A stretch of 64,000 nt of DNA from Aquimarina macrocephali JAMB N27 (GTDB lineage Bacteria > Bacteroidota > Bacteroidia > Flavobacteriales > Flavobacteriaceae), in assembly GCF_000520995.1 (NCBI RefSeq), contig NZ_JACA01000011.1:27253-91252 (forward strand), given 5' to 3'. Every line of letters starts with the position of its first letter. Within the stretch, counting starts at the first letter, position 1. A model generated the notes under the pieces. It ran no database searches, was not told the DNA's origin, and saw only the letters and a list, made by a program, of their open reading frames with translations. Made by a program: the position numbers and the translations under genes. Positions 57,523-64,000 of the stretch are shown here, piece by piece.

Positions 57523-60096
57523 TTATTTAATCATTATTTTTTCTGAAATACTTCGATTTCCATCAGATATTGTTATAAAATAAATTCCTGATGTTATTCC
57601 TTCTAAAGAAATTTTGTTATCGGTTACTACTCCAGATTTTACTATGCTACCCTGCATATTGGTCAATTTATAGTTACTATCACGATGATCTTTCAAACGA
57701 ATTTGAATATAAGTTGTAGCCGGATTTGGGAAAACTTTAGCCAAAAACACTTTATCTTCCTGTTCTAATTTTCCATCAATCTTTATTGATGATGCTCCTT
57801 TTGCTCCCGTTGTTGATCCTATATTTACAGTATAATCTTCTACTTCTCCATATCCAAAAGTCTCGCAAGATGTTGGCACACCGTTCCACTTCATAGCAAC
57901 CCGCATTCTGGTATTTCCTGATGTTGCTGTTGATGGTACATCAAAATTATATGATAGGTTACCAGTATCTGATGTAGATCCACTAACTACTTTTTCGGAT
58001 CCTTCAAAAGTTCCATTTTTATTAAAATCAATCCACACGCCCCAATGTTCTGTATAAGATGCGCTTGCGAATCCAACACTTAATACAATAGTATTAGCTC
58101 CATAGCCAAGATTTGCTACCTGAGAGGTAAAATCTCCATAACCACTATTAGCTAATGTGGCATTGGAGATTCCTCCTATTCCTACATAATCTATATATTC
58201 ATATTTTACAGTATTCCCTTTTGACACGCAGTAAGAAATCACTGTATCCTGAGTGGTTACTGCAACAGGATTACTTGATACAGAAATATTCCCGGCAGCA
58301 TCAAATGCAGATATTTTAAATGTATAATTCGTTCCTGCTGTCAAGCCAGATACATTATACGAGATTCCGGTAGTAGTTGTTAGTACTGCTCCATTCTGAT
58401 AAATCGTATATCCAGTAACACCAATATTATCTGTAGAAGCTGTCCAGGAAAGTTGTGTACTATTTTCTGTGATAATAGAAGCAGTTACATTGGTAGGGGT
58501 TGTAGGAATTTCAGTATCTGAGCCTGTATTACCACCTCCATTGTATGTATGCTTTCCCAGGCCATCAAAGGTATTTTGAGGATATGATTCCCATTCAGAT
58601 GTTTTATATGTTACAGATGGTGATGATACATCTGCTTTTCTTCTTAGTGTAGCATCCTTAGCAAAATTAGAAGATCCCCCATTAAAAGTTCCTATAACAT
58701 CTATTAAAATCCCATTTTTAAATAATCCTACAGGATCATTACCATTAAACGTCATTTCTGAAGCTCCCGAAACCAGATCTGCTTCATTTTTAATAGCATT
58801 CGAAGCAGAACTATTAGCAGCGACATAAACCTCATTATTAACCAAAACTCCAGAAAGATTTAATCCTCCAGACCAAGATCCAGAACCATTAATTTGTCTT
58901 TTGATTGTATATCCAGAAAGATTAATTGATGCCCCTGTATAGTTTGCTATTTCTAAAGCTTTATTATTAGAAGACCCTTCTATATACTCAGAAAAAAACA
59001 ATGCCGTAGCATTACCGCCAGGAGAGGTATTTTGTGTAGTAACATTAATCACAGTACTTGCTGCAGATACATTGCCAGCTGCATCTTTTGCTTTTACAGA
59101 AAATGAATAGGTAGTATTAGCTGTTAATCCTGAAGCAGTATAGTTAGTAGTCGTTACAGAACTTAAAAATGATCCATTTCTAAATACATCATATCCCGTT
59201 ACACCAACATTATCTGTAGAAGCGTTCCATGATAATACAGTAGATGTTTGAGTTGTATTTGTTGCTCCCAGATTAGCAGGAATACTTGGTGCTTGAGTAT
59301 CATTCCCTCCTGTATTCCCAAATCTGTCTTCGGCTTGGGGTCCTCCCCAAATCTGCGTTGCAAATGCCGGATTATCTATAAATGGGTTTCTATTACCCTG
59401 TATATTTTCAAGAATTGGGTTGCGTTGTAATTCTAATGGTGAAACAGGGTCCTCTGCATTCCATTCTAAAAATAATTGCAGCATATTGCTATCACCAGTA
59501 GCGGCCGTTCCTACTCCTACATTTTTGGGTAAACAACGATTATTATAACGTATATACATATACATCATCATTCTTGCTACATCTCCTTTCCATTCATCAC
59601 CAGGATACCAATGTCCTTGAGAAGTAGATCCAGAATTACCCGATCCATCAGCAAATTTTCTATTTCCTCTTGATGAATTGCGCTGTACGTCTGCAGGTCT
59701 TAAGTGGTGTGCATCTGCACCTGGTCCTTGTGTTCCCAGATTGGGGTTACCCAATGATTTTGGATACACATGTTCCCTGTTCCAGTCGGTAGACCCTCCC
59801 CCATTATTGTTCACTCCTCTAGTTCTGTCTGTACCAGAATTTCCGTCAGTATCACTATATCCATATATCAAAACAACCTTTGAAGGATCAGAAGGTTCTA
59901 AATCAGTCTGCTTTAATGCATCCCACACCCCAGGTGTATAAGTAAGAAATGTGGTATGCGTATTTGTCACCTTATCACTTAATTCATTTTTTAATGCAGT
60001 TCCTGATAAGGTTAGGTTTACATCATTGTAGTATGATGGTATCTGGCTATATCCCATAAAAGGTATAAACAGAAGTAAGAGTATTATCTTTTTCAT
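57523..60096 (-). CDS. Secreted endonuclease I-family multidomain protein with T9SS sorting domain
   Basis: 857 residues from ATG 60096 (signal peptide MKKIILLLLFIPFMGYSQ). Domains in order: endonuclease I (about 30-250; EHVYPKSLGNPNLGTQGPGA, DAHHLRPADVQRNSSRGNRK), a fibronectin type III domain (PSIPANLGATNTTQTSTVLS), a lamin-tail domain (ALFFSEYIEGSSNNKALEIA), a second Fn3, a GEVED-type segment (GYGEVEDYTVNIG), and a C-terminal sorting domain (VFPNPATTYIQIRL). Probably cell-surface or secreted DNase. Confidence 0.93.
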   Translation of the reverse strand: MKKIILLLLFIPFMGYSQIPSYYNDVNLTLSGTALKNELSDKVTNTHTTFLTYTPGVWDALKQTDLEPSDPSKVVLIYGYSDTDGNSGTDRTRGVNNNGGGSTDWNREHVYPKSLGNPNLGTQGPGADAHHLRPADVQRNSSRGNRKFADGSGNSGSTSQGHWYPGDEWKGDVARMMMYMYIRYNNRCLPKNVGVGTAATGDSNMLQLFLEWNAEDPVSPLELQRNPILENIQGNRNPFIDNPAFATQIWGGPQAEDRFGNTGGNDTQAPSIPANLGATNTTQTSTVLSWNASTDNVGVTGYDVFRNGSFLSSVTTTNYTASGLTANTTYSFSVKAKDAAGNVSAASTVINVTTQNTSPGGNATALFFSEYIEGSSNNKALEIANYTGASINLSGYTIKRQINGSGSWSGGLNLSGVLVNNEVYVAANSSASNAIKNEADLVSGASEMTFNGNDPVGLFKNGILIDVIGTFNGGSSNFAKDATLRRKADVSSPSVTYKTSEWESYPQNTFDGLGKHTYNGGGNTGSDTEIPTTPTNVTASIITENSTQLSWTASTDNIGVTGYTIYQNGAVLTTTTGISYNVSGLTAGTNYTFKISAFDAAGNISVSSNPVAVTTQDTVISYCVSKGNTVKYEYIDYVGIGGISNATLANSGYGDFTSQVANLGYGANTIVLSVGFASASYTEHWGVWIDFNKNGTFEGSEKVVSGSTSDTGNLSYNFDVPSTATSGNTRMRVAMKWNGVPTSCETFGYGEVEDYTVNIGSTTGAKGASSIKIDGKLEQEDKVFLAKVFPNPATTYIQIRLKDHRDSNYKLTNMQGSIVKSGVVTDNKISLEGITSGIYFITISDGNRSISEKIMIK

Positions 60097-60537
60097 TATG
60101 TTATAAGTTAGTTTATTATGCATAATTATGTGGTTTCGAATCTAAAATTATTTTGTTAAACTCACTATAGTAGAACGTTATGAAATAGTTACCTAGTATG
60201 TTGATAATCCACTATTTACACAATAAACAGTATTCAAACAACTACAATTCAACCAATTAACATTCCTAACGATTGTTAATAAGTTATTTCTTACAAAAAA
60301 TAAGAGTATAGTCTATGGCTAATTTCTTCAAAAGAAACAAAATTGTAAGCATGATTTTCGCGTGTATTACTACTAATAACAAACAATCTTAAGATTTTTT
60401 ACTGTCAAAGTTTATTCTCTGATGAGATGACTACATGCCTTAAATAAGATCAATACCTTACTTTTTTAGCGGTTTTCATGTAATTGATTTACAATATTTT
60501 AAATTAAATTTAAACCATAACTTAAATACAATACACG
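60097..60537. other. Intergenic region between the nuclease and the peptide array
   Basis: About 440 bp, very A/T-rich. No supported gene. The last bases before the first peptide match those before the second (AACTTAAATA then TACA and ATG), a likely shared leader. Confidence 0.5.
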
Positions 60538-60723
60538 ATGAAAAAAATCTTAGATGTAACAGGAGTTCAGAAATTAAGTAAAGACCAACAACAGAATATT
60601 AAAGGAGCATGGGGACGTGCGACTTGCTGCCCAAGTGGAAGAGGATGCCTTATTAGCTTTGGAAATCAAAGTTTTTGTGAGCCTGGTCGCTGTGACCGTT
60701 GGGGACGTTGTATCTTTTTCTAA
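60538..60723 (+). CDS. Cys-rich GG-leader-like peptide, type A (copy 1)
   Basis: 61 residues. Leader MKKILDVTGVQKLSKDQQQN then IKG, with the LSxxQQxxIxG form of double-glycine leaders, the second Gly being Ala here. Core: WGRATCCPSGRGC, then LISFGNQSFCEPGRC and DRWGRCIFF, with six Cys in CC-x5-C-x9-C-x4-C-x5-C order. The core is identical to that of copy 3 at 61383. No maturation gene lies next to it. Likely a secreted disulfide-rich peptide; function unknown. Confidence 0.7.
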   Translation: MKKILDVTGVQKLSKDQQQNIKGAWGRATCCPSGRGCLISFGNQSFCEPGRCDRWGRCIFF

Positions 60724-60741
60724 GAAAATTCAAAATCATAT

Positions 60742-60769
60742 AAAAGGCAAACCTTCTGGTTTGTCTTTT
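60742..60769 (+). terminator. Terminator after peptide copy 1
   Basis: Hairpin AAAAGGCAAACC / GGTTTGTCTTTT with a 4-nt loop and T-tract. Confidence 0.65.
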
Positions 60770-60820
60770 TTGATAATTACCAATTCTGATACAATATTAC
60801 AATGTAATACTGTATCAAAA

Positions 60821-60873
60821 TTTTGCGATTATGGATATTGCCAACCTGAAGTTGTATGTGGGCATAGTCTCAC
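60821..60873 (+). pseudogene. Remnant of a type B peptide gene
   Basis: The sequence reads FCDYGYC and then GAAGTTGTATGTGGGCATA, as in the intact type B gene at 61023. The leader and N-terminal core are gone, and a 4-nt deletion between the fifth and sixth Cys puts the last residues out of frame. It sits in the place that a B copy would occupy between copies 1 and 2. Confidence 0.7.
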
Positions 60874-60888
60874 AAAATAATATAATTA

Positions 60889-60921
60889 AAAAAGGATAAG
60901 TCTTATTGGTTTATCCTTTTT
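60889..60921 (+). terminator. Terminator after the remnant
   Basis: Stem AAAAGGATAA / TTATCCTTTT around a 9-nt loop, T-tract downstream. Confidence 0.7.
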
Positions 60922-61022
60922 TAGTACTACACTTTTTATGAAAATAATGTTATTTAACGTTTTAAAAAACTGACTCACACGATTTTAAGGTATATTTAAA
61001 TACTAACTTAAATATATATACA

Positions 61023-61199
61023 ATGAAAAGTATTTTAGAATTAACCGGAGTTCAGAAATTAAGTAAAGAACAGCAACAACAAATTAAAGGAACATGGGGA
61101 CGTGCCACCTGTTGCGGGCCAAGAAAGTGTCGTGTTCCTGGAACTAGTTTTTGTGATTATGGATATTGCAGATCTAACGGAAGTTGTATGTGGGCATAA
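61023..61199 (+). CDS. Cys-rich GG-leader-like peptide, type B (copy 2)
   Basis: 58 residues, shorter than the usual cut-off. Leader MKSILELTGVQKLSKEQQQQ then IKG, with Thr in place of the second Gly. Core: TWGRATCCGPRKC, RVPGTSFCDYGYC, RSNGSCMWA. Cys spacing CC-x4-C-x7-C-x4-C-x5-C. It shares the last part with the remnant at 60821 and copy 4. The start is the only ATG with a complete leader. Confidence 0.7.
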   Translation: MKSILELTGVQKLSKEQQQQIKGTWGRATCCGPRKCRVPGTSFCDYGYCRSNGSCMWA

Positions 61200-61280
61200 C
61201 TAAAACAGTACTGTGTGAAAGTATTAAAAGATAATAGTGAACCTGTATATTATTCTTTTAAGAATAGCCTTATTTATAAG

Positions 61281-61300
61281 TTGAAATTTATAAATCTCAA
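61281..61300. promoter_or_regulatory. Near-palindrome upstream of peptide copy 3
   Basis: TTGAAATTTATAAATCTCAA, one base from the perfect 20-bp palindrome before copy 5. It is 82 nt before the ATG. Confidence 0.45.
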
Positions 61301-61382
61301 GAATATCGTGTTGTATTTTACTACATGTTCTACTATTTTTAATGGGAAAATCTGAATTATTAACTTTTAAAACTTTCACACA

Positions 61383-61568
61383 ATGAAAAACATTTTGGAA
61401 TTAACCGGAGTTCAAAAACTATCCAAACAACAACAACAAAATATTAAAGGAGCTTGGGGGCGTGCAACTTGCTGTCCAAGTGGAAGAGGATGCCTTATTA
61501 GCTTTGGAAATCAAAGTTTTTGTGAGCCTGGTCGTTGTGACCGTTGGGGGCGTTGTATCTTTTTCTAA
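61383..61568 (+). CDS. Cys-rich GG-leader-like peptide, type A (copy 3)
   Basis: 61 residues. Leader MKNILELTGVQKLSKQQQQN then IKG-A; the core is identical to copy 1 (WGRATCCPSGRGC, FCEPGRCDRWGRCIFF). Leader differences at a few positions show that the genes have diverged outside the core, or that the core was converted. Position and spacing repeat those of copy 5. Confidence 0.7.
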   Translation: MKNILELTGVQKLSKQQQQNIKGAWGRATCCPSGRGCLISFGNQSFCEPGRCDRWGRCIFF

Positions 61569-61700
61569 GAAAATTCGAAACCATATAAAAAGACAAACTT
61601 TAGGGTTTGTCATTTTTTTTGATAATTACCAGTTTGTTCTGGTACAGTATTATCATTGTAATCAAAATTGAATTATTAACTTTTTTAAATATTTTACACG

Positions 61701-61889
61701 ATGAAGAATATCTTAAATTTAACTGGAGTACAAAAACTATCTAAACAAGAGCAACAAGATATCAAAGGTTCCTGGGGTCGCAGAGTATATTGTGGAGGAC
61801 CAAAAAGATGTTGTTTCCGTCTTCCTAATGGAGGTGAATTTTGTGATTATGGATATTGTCAATCCAATGGGAACTGCGTTTGGGCATAA
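61701..61889 (+). CDS. Cys-rich GG-leader-like peptide, type B (copy 4)
   Basis: 62 residues. Leader MKNILNLTGVQKLSKQEQQD then IKG-S. Core: WGRRVYCGGPKRCC, FRLPNGGEFCDYGYC, QSNGNCVWA. The Cys pair has moved (C-x5-CC rather than CC-x4-C), so ring topology may differ while the C-terminal C-x4-C-x5-C is kept. Confidence 0.7.
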   Translation: MKNILNLTGVQKLSKQEQQDIKGSWGRRVYCGGPKRCCFRLPNGGEFCDYGYCQSNGNCVWA

Positions 61890-61972
61890 CTAAAAACAAT
61901 ATTGTGTACCATCACTAAAGGATAATAGTGAACCTCCCCTATATTATTCTTTTAAAAACAGTTTTTTATAAG

Positions 61973-61992
61973 TTGAAATTTATAAATTTCAA
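61973..61992. promoter_or_regulatory. Perfect 20-bp palindrome upstream of peptide copy 5
   Basis: TTGAAATTTATAAATTTCAA, 84 nt before the ATG at 62077. It is matched by 61281-61300 before copy 3, so it is a candidate operator or promoter element for type A genes. Confidence 0.5.
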
Positions 61993-62076
61993 GAATATGG
62001 AGTTGTATTTTACTGCATGATCTAATATTTTTAACAAGAGAAATCTAAGATTATTAACTTTTAAAACTTTCACGTA

Positions 62077-62259
62077 ATGAAAAACATTTTGGAATTAACC
62101 GGAGTTCAAAAACTCTCTAAACAACAACAACGAAATATTAAAGGAGCTATGGCGAGTATATCGTGTTGTGGAAGTAACAAATGTCGAATTAATTATGCTG
62201 GAGGAAGTTTTTGTGAACCAGGTAGATGCAACACATGGGGACAATGTATTTTATACTAA
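62077..62259 (+). CDS. Cys-rich GG-leader-like peptide, type A (copy 5, diverged)
   Basis: 60 residues. Leader MKNILELTGVQKLSKQQQRN then IKG-A. The core lacks the WGR start and reads MASISCCGSNKC, RINYAGGSFCEPGRC, NTWGQCILY. Cys spacing CC-x4-C-x9-C-x4-C-x5-C. It combines a type B-like first loop with the type A C-terminus. The last of the array, ending before a strong terminator. Confidence 0.7.
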   Translation: MKNILELTGVQKLSKQQQRNIKGAMASISCCGSNKCRINYAGGSFCEPGRCNTWGQCILY

Positions 62260-62278
62260 TAACACTTTAAGTTTGAAT

Positions 62279-62309
62279 TAAAGGATGTGCTCAAAAAGCC
62301 ATCCTTTTT
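62279..62309. terminator. Bidirectional terminator ending the peptide array
   Basis: Hairpin AAAGGATG / CATCCTTT with an inner GC pair, T-tract downstream. It separates the array from the convergent zinc-ribbon gene. Confidence 0.75.
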
Positions 62310-62356
62310 TTATCCTTATGATCTCAAGGGTAGTTATTATTTTAAGAATTTGTATA

Positions 62357-62716
62357 TCAACCCATATATTTTTGCCAATTGATTAAAACATATTTCTCTT
62401 TAAGGTTCATAAATCCATATTCATAACAAAAAAGATACACTTTGTTTTCCTTGTTCTTCCAATAATGAGTAAAATAGTTAGGATCAAAACCTTTATCCAA
62501 AAGCTTTTCTTTTCTTACTGTTGCTAATCCTGCTTTATTGAATTCTTTTAAGATTTTTCGATTGGTTTTCAATTGCCGGTCTATTTTCTGAAATAGGCTA
62601 TCTTCATTTTCTTTATTCTTCTGATAATGGTATGATGATTTACAATAAGATGTGCAGAACTTTTTATCTGTTCTCCCTTCTAAATCCTTATCGCAATGAA
62701 AGCATACTTTACCCAT
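62357..62716 (-). CDS. Zinc-ribbon protein (DUF2116-like)
   Basis: 119 residues. N-terminal zinc ribbon CFHCDKDLEGRTDKKFC and TSYCKSSYHYQ, with four Cys, a charged middle helix, and a C-terminal part with FDPNYFTHYWKNKENKVYLF. DUF2116-type ribbons are frequent in Bacteroidota near integrases. It is divergent from the recombinase across about 80 bp, suggesting a shared promoter region and a possible accessory role. Function unknown. Confidence 0.75.
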   Translation of the reverse strand: MGKVCFHCDKDLEGRTDKKFCTSYCKSSYHYQKNKENEDSLFQKIDRQLKTNRKILKEFNKAGLATVRKEKLLDKGFDPNYFTHYWKNKENKVYLFCYEYGFMNLKEKYVLINWQKYMG

Positions 62717-62798
62717 AAGTGTAGTATTAAACGTTTAATAAACGTATAAATATACATTTATATTTTTTTATTTAATTCAACCTTCTCATCTTTAAACT

Positions 62799-63929
62799 GT
62801 GCAATCGATTTCTAAACATATTACTCTAAAACATTTGTTGATTAATAATCAAAAAATGATTGGGATTCAATTCTACCCTGATAAGGTTATACAGGCATTG
62901 ATCAAAGAACTCCCTAACCCAAGGTGGAGCAAGGAATTTGCTATGGTATATATTATAAACACTGCAAAAAACCTAAATCAGGTTTTTGAGAAATTCAGAG
63001 GAGTGGCCTGGGTAAATGGTAATTCTTTTTTCAAAGAAAAACCAATACGAGATAATGAGCCTGTGGATATCAACTGGTATCGTAATAGAACCAAAACTAA
63101 ATCATACAGGTATGTTCCTGAAGCATATCTTACCAAATTAGAGCTTAAAAGGTATGCCTTAAATACTTGTAAAACCTATATTTCTCAATTTGAAAAATTT
63201 ATCAATCAATACCCAAATTGCCCTATTATAGAGTTGTCTGAACAGGAAATAAGAACATATCTGCAATTACTTATCCAACAAAATAAATCCAATAGTTATA
63301 TCAATCAAACCATCAATAGTATTAAATTTTATTATGAGGCAGTGATGGAGATGCCTAATCGTTTTTATAGTATAGAAAGACCTAGAAAAGAACATAAACT
63401 TCCCCAAGTCATATCGAAAGAAGAAATTCAGTCAATGATGATTTGCACAAACAATATGAAGCATCGTTGCATTGTAGGGCTATTATATTCTGCAGGATTA
63501 CGTAGAAGTGAGCTATTAAATTTGCAACTAACAGATATCGATAGTAAACGAATGTTGGTCTATATTAGAAATGCTAAGAATAATAAAGATCGATATTCAT
63601 TACTATCTGAAACAGTATTAAAAGATTTAAGAATCTATTATAAGCAATGGAAACCTAAGAAATATCTGTTTGAAGGAATGTTAGGAAAAAAATATTCGAC
63701 AGAAAGTGTTACTAAAATTATTAGAAATGCAAGTGAGAAAGCTAAAATTATAAGAAAGGTAACTCCACATATGTTAAGGCATTCTTTTGCTACTCATCTT
63801 TTAGAAAATGGAACAGATATTAGATATATACAAACTCTTTTAGGACATAGTAGTACAAAAACAACAGAAATATATACCCAAGTTGCTGTACATAATTTTA
63901 AGTTAATCAGAAATCCCCTAGATTTGTGA
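62799..63929 (+). CDS. Tyrosine recombinase/integrase
   Basis: Site-specific recombinase of 376 residues from a GTG start. The catalytic set is complete: Arg in SAGLRRSELLNL, Lys in IRNAKNNKDRYS, HxxR in TPHMLRHSFATHLLENG, His in LLGHSSTKTTE, Tyr in IYTQV. An N-terminal extension of about 95 residues precedes the SAM-like DNA-binding domain. The C-terminus NPLDL resembles that of IntI, but the IntI-specific insert is not seen, so it is nearer XerD type. It probably acts at the structured site that follows. Confidence 0.93.
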   Translation: MQSISKHITLKHLLINNQKMIGIQFYPDKVIQALIKELPNPRWSKEFAMVYIINTAKNLNQVFEKFRGVAWVNGNSFFKEKPIRDNEPVDINWYRNRTKTKSYRYVPEAYLTKLELKRYALNTCKTYISQFEKFINQYPNCPIIELSEQEIRTYLQLLIQQNKSNSYINQTINSIKFYYEAVMEMPNRFYSIERPRKEHKLPQVISKEEIQSMMICTNNMKHRCIVGLLYSAGLRRSELLNLQLTDIDSKRMLVYIRNAKNNKDRYSLLSETVLKDLRIYYKQWKPKKYLFEGMLGKKYSTESVTKIIRNASEKAKIIRKVTPHMLRHSFATHLLENGTDIRYIQTLLGHSSTKTTEIYTQVAVHNFKLIRNPLDL

Positions 63930-63939
63930 AAAAATATAA

Positions 63940-63991
63940 TGGACATATGTGTACCAGTGCACATATATCATTGTTGTGATGCAATAGTCCA
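63940..63991 (+). repeat. Three-way-junction inverted-repeat element after the recombinase
   Basis: Outer stem TGGAC (63940-63944) with GTCCA (63987-63991). Hairpin 1: ATATGTG (63945-63951) with CACATAT (63960-63966), plus one wobble pair, loop ACCAGT. Hairpin 2: ATCA (63967-63970) with TGAT (63977-63980). The helices abut with almost no spacer. It starts 10 nt after the recombinase stop and may be a recombination site or a structured RNA. Confidence 0.55.
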
Positions 63992-64000
63992 GTTCGAGGA

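Noticed and set aside
60617..60880. 87-residue plus-strand frame joining copy 1 to the remnant
   Set aside because: It overlaps copy 1 out of frame and only by chance runs into the remnant of a type B gene; no leader is present.
61462..61671. 69-residue plus-strand frame overlapping copy 3
   Set aside because: Frame shadow of the array gene, with no recognisable domain.
62799..63929. Classification of the recombinase as a true integron IntI
   Set aside because: The IntI-specific insertion between the catalytic Lys region and HxxR is absent; only the C-terminal NPLDL resembles IntI.

Overview
The window comes from a marine-type member of the Flavobacteriaceae (Bacteroidota), probably close to Aquimarina; the genus is inference. 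The evidence is low G+C, A-rich translation starts without strong Shine-Dalgarno sites, TAnnTTTG-type -7 boxes, type IX secretion (T9SS) sorting domains, a SusC-like outer-membrane receptor, and a membrane-tethered TPR/AraC regulator. No rRNA, tRNA, CRISPR array or insertion sequence was recognised.

Layout. 1-3.8 kb: truncated S9 oligopeptidase, YbaB nucleoid protein, DUF1508 protein, threonine aldolase. 3.9-12.8 kb: a bacteriocin/lanthipeptide locus with a TPR-AraC regulator, three lanthipeptide-like precursors (one of only 58 residues at 9475-9651), a pair of class IIb-like double-glycine bacteriocins, a C39-peptidase ABC exporter with its HlyD partner, an HTH-only LuxR protein and a LanC cyclase. 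No LanB dehydratase is present. 12.9-29.4 kb: mostly housekeeping genes, including prfB with its programmed frameshift, fumC, holA, a Cys/Met PLP enzyme with a divergent Lrp regulator, and an OmpA-like lipoprotein. 29.4-34.5 kb: a LodA/LodB-type quinone oxidase pair, an AraC regulator and a PhyH-like dioxygenase. 34.5-57.5 kb: YrdC/Sua5, PcrA-type helicase, a secreted metalloprotease, M20 hydrolase, FMN glutamate-synthase-like protein, serine protease, tandem patatins, M1 peptidase, RecG and several small enzymes. 57.5-64 kb: a secreted T9SS endonuclease, a tandem array of five Cys-rich GG-leader-like peptides plus a remnant, a zinc-ribbon protein, and a tyrosine recombinase followed by a compact three-way-junction DNA element.

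How the parts may work together. The lanthipeptide/bacteriocin genes share a promoter design: TCGAAATTCTGGAA sites, in two cases exactly 55 bp from an identical CAAAGCGCTTTG block. This suggests one activator, perhaps the adjacent TPR-AraC protein, controls them all, with the C39 exporter removing the leaders. The Cys-rich array at 60.5-62.3 kb has leaders of the LSxxQQxxIKG[ATS] form and alternates two core types. It looks like a diversifying family of secreted disulfide-rich peptides and is the best candidate here for an undescribed system.
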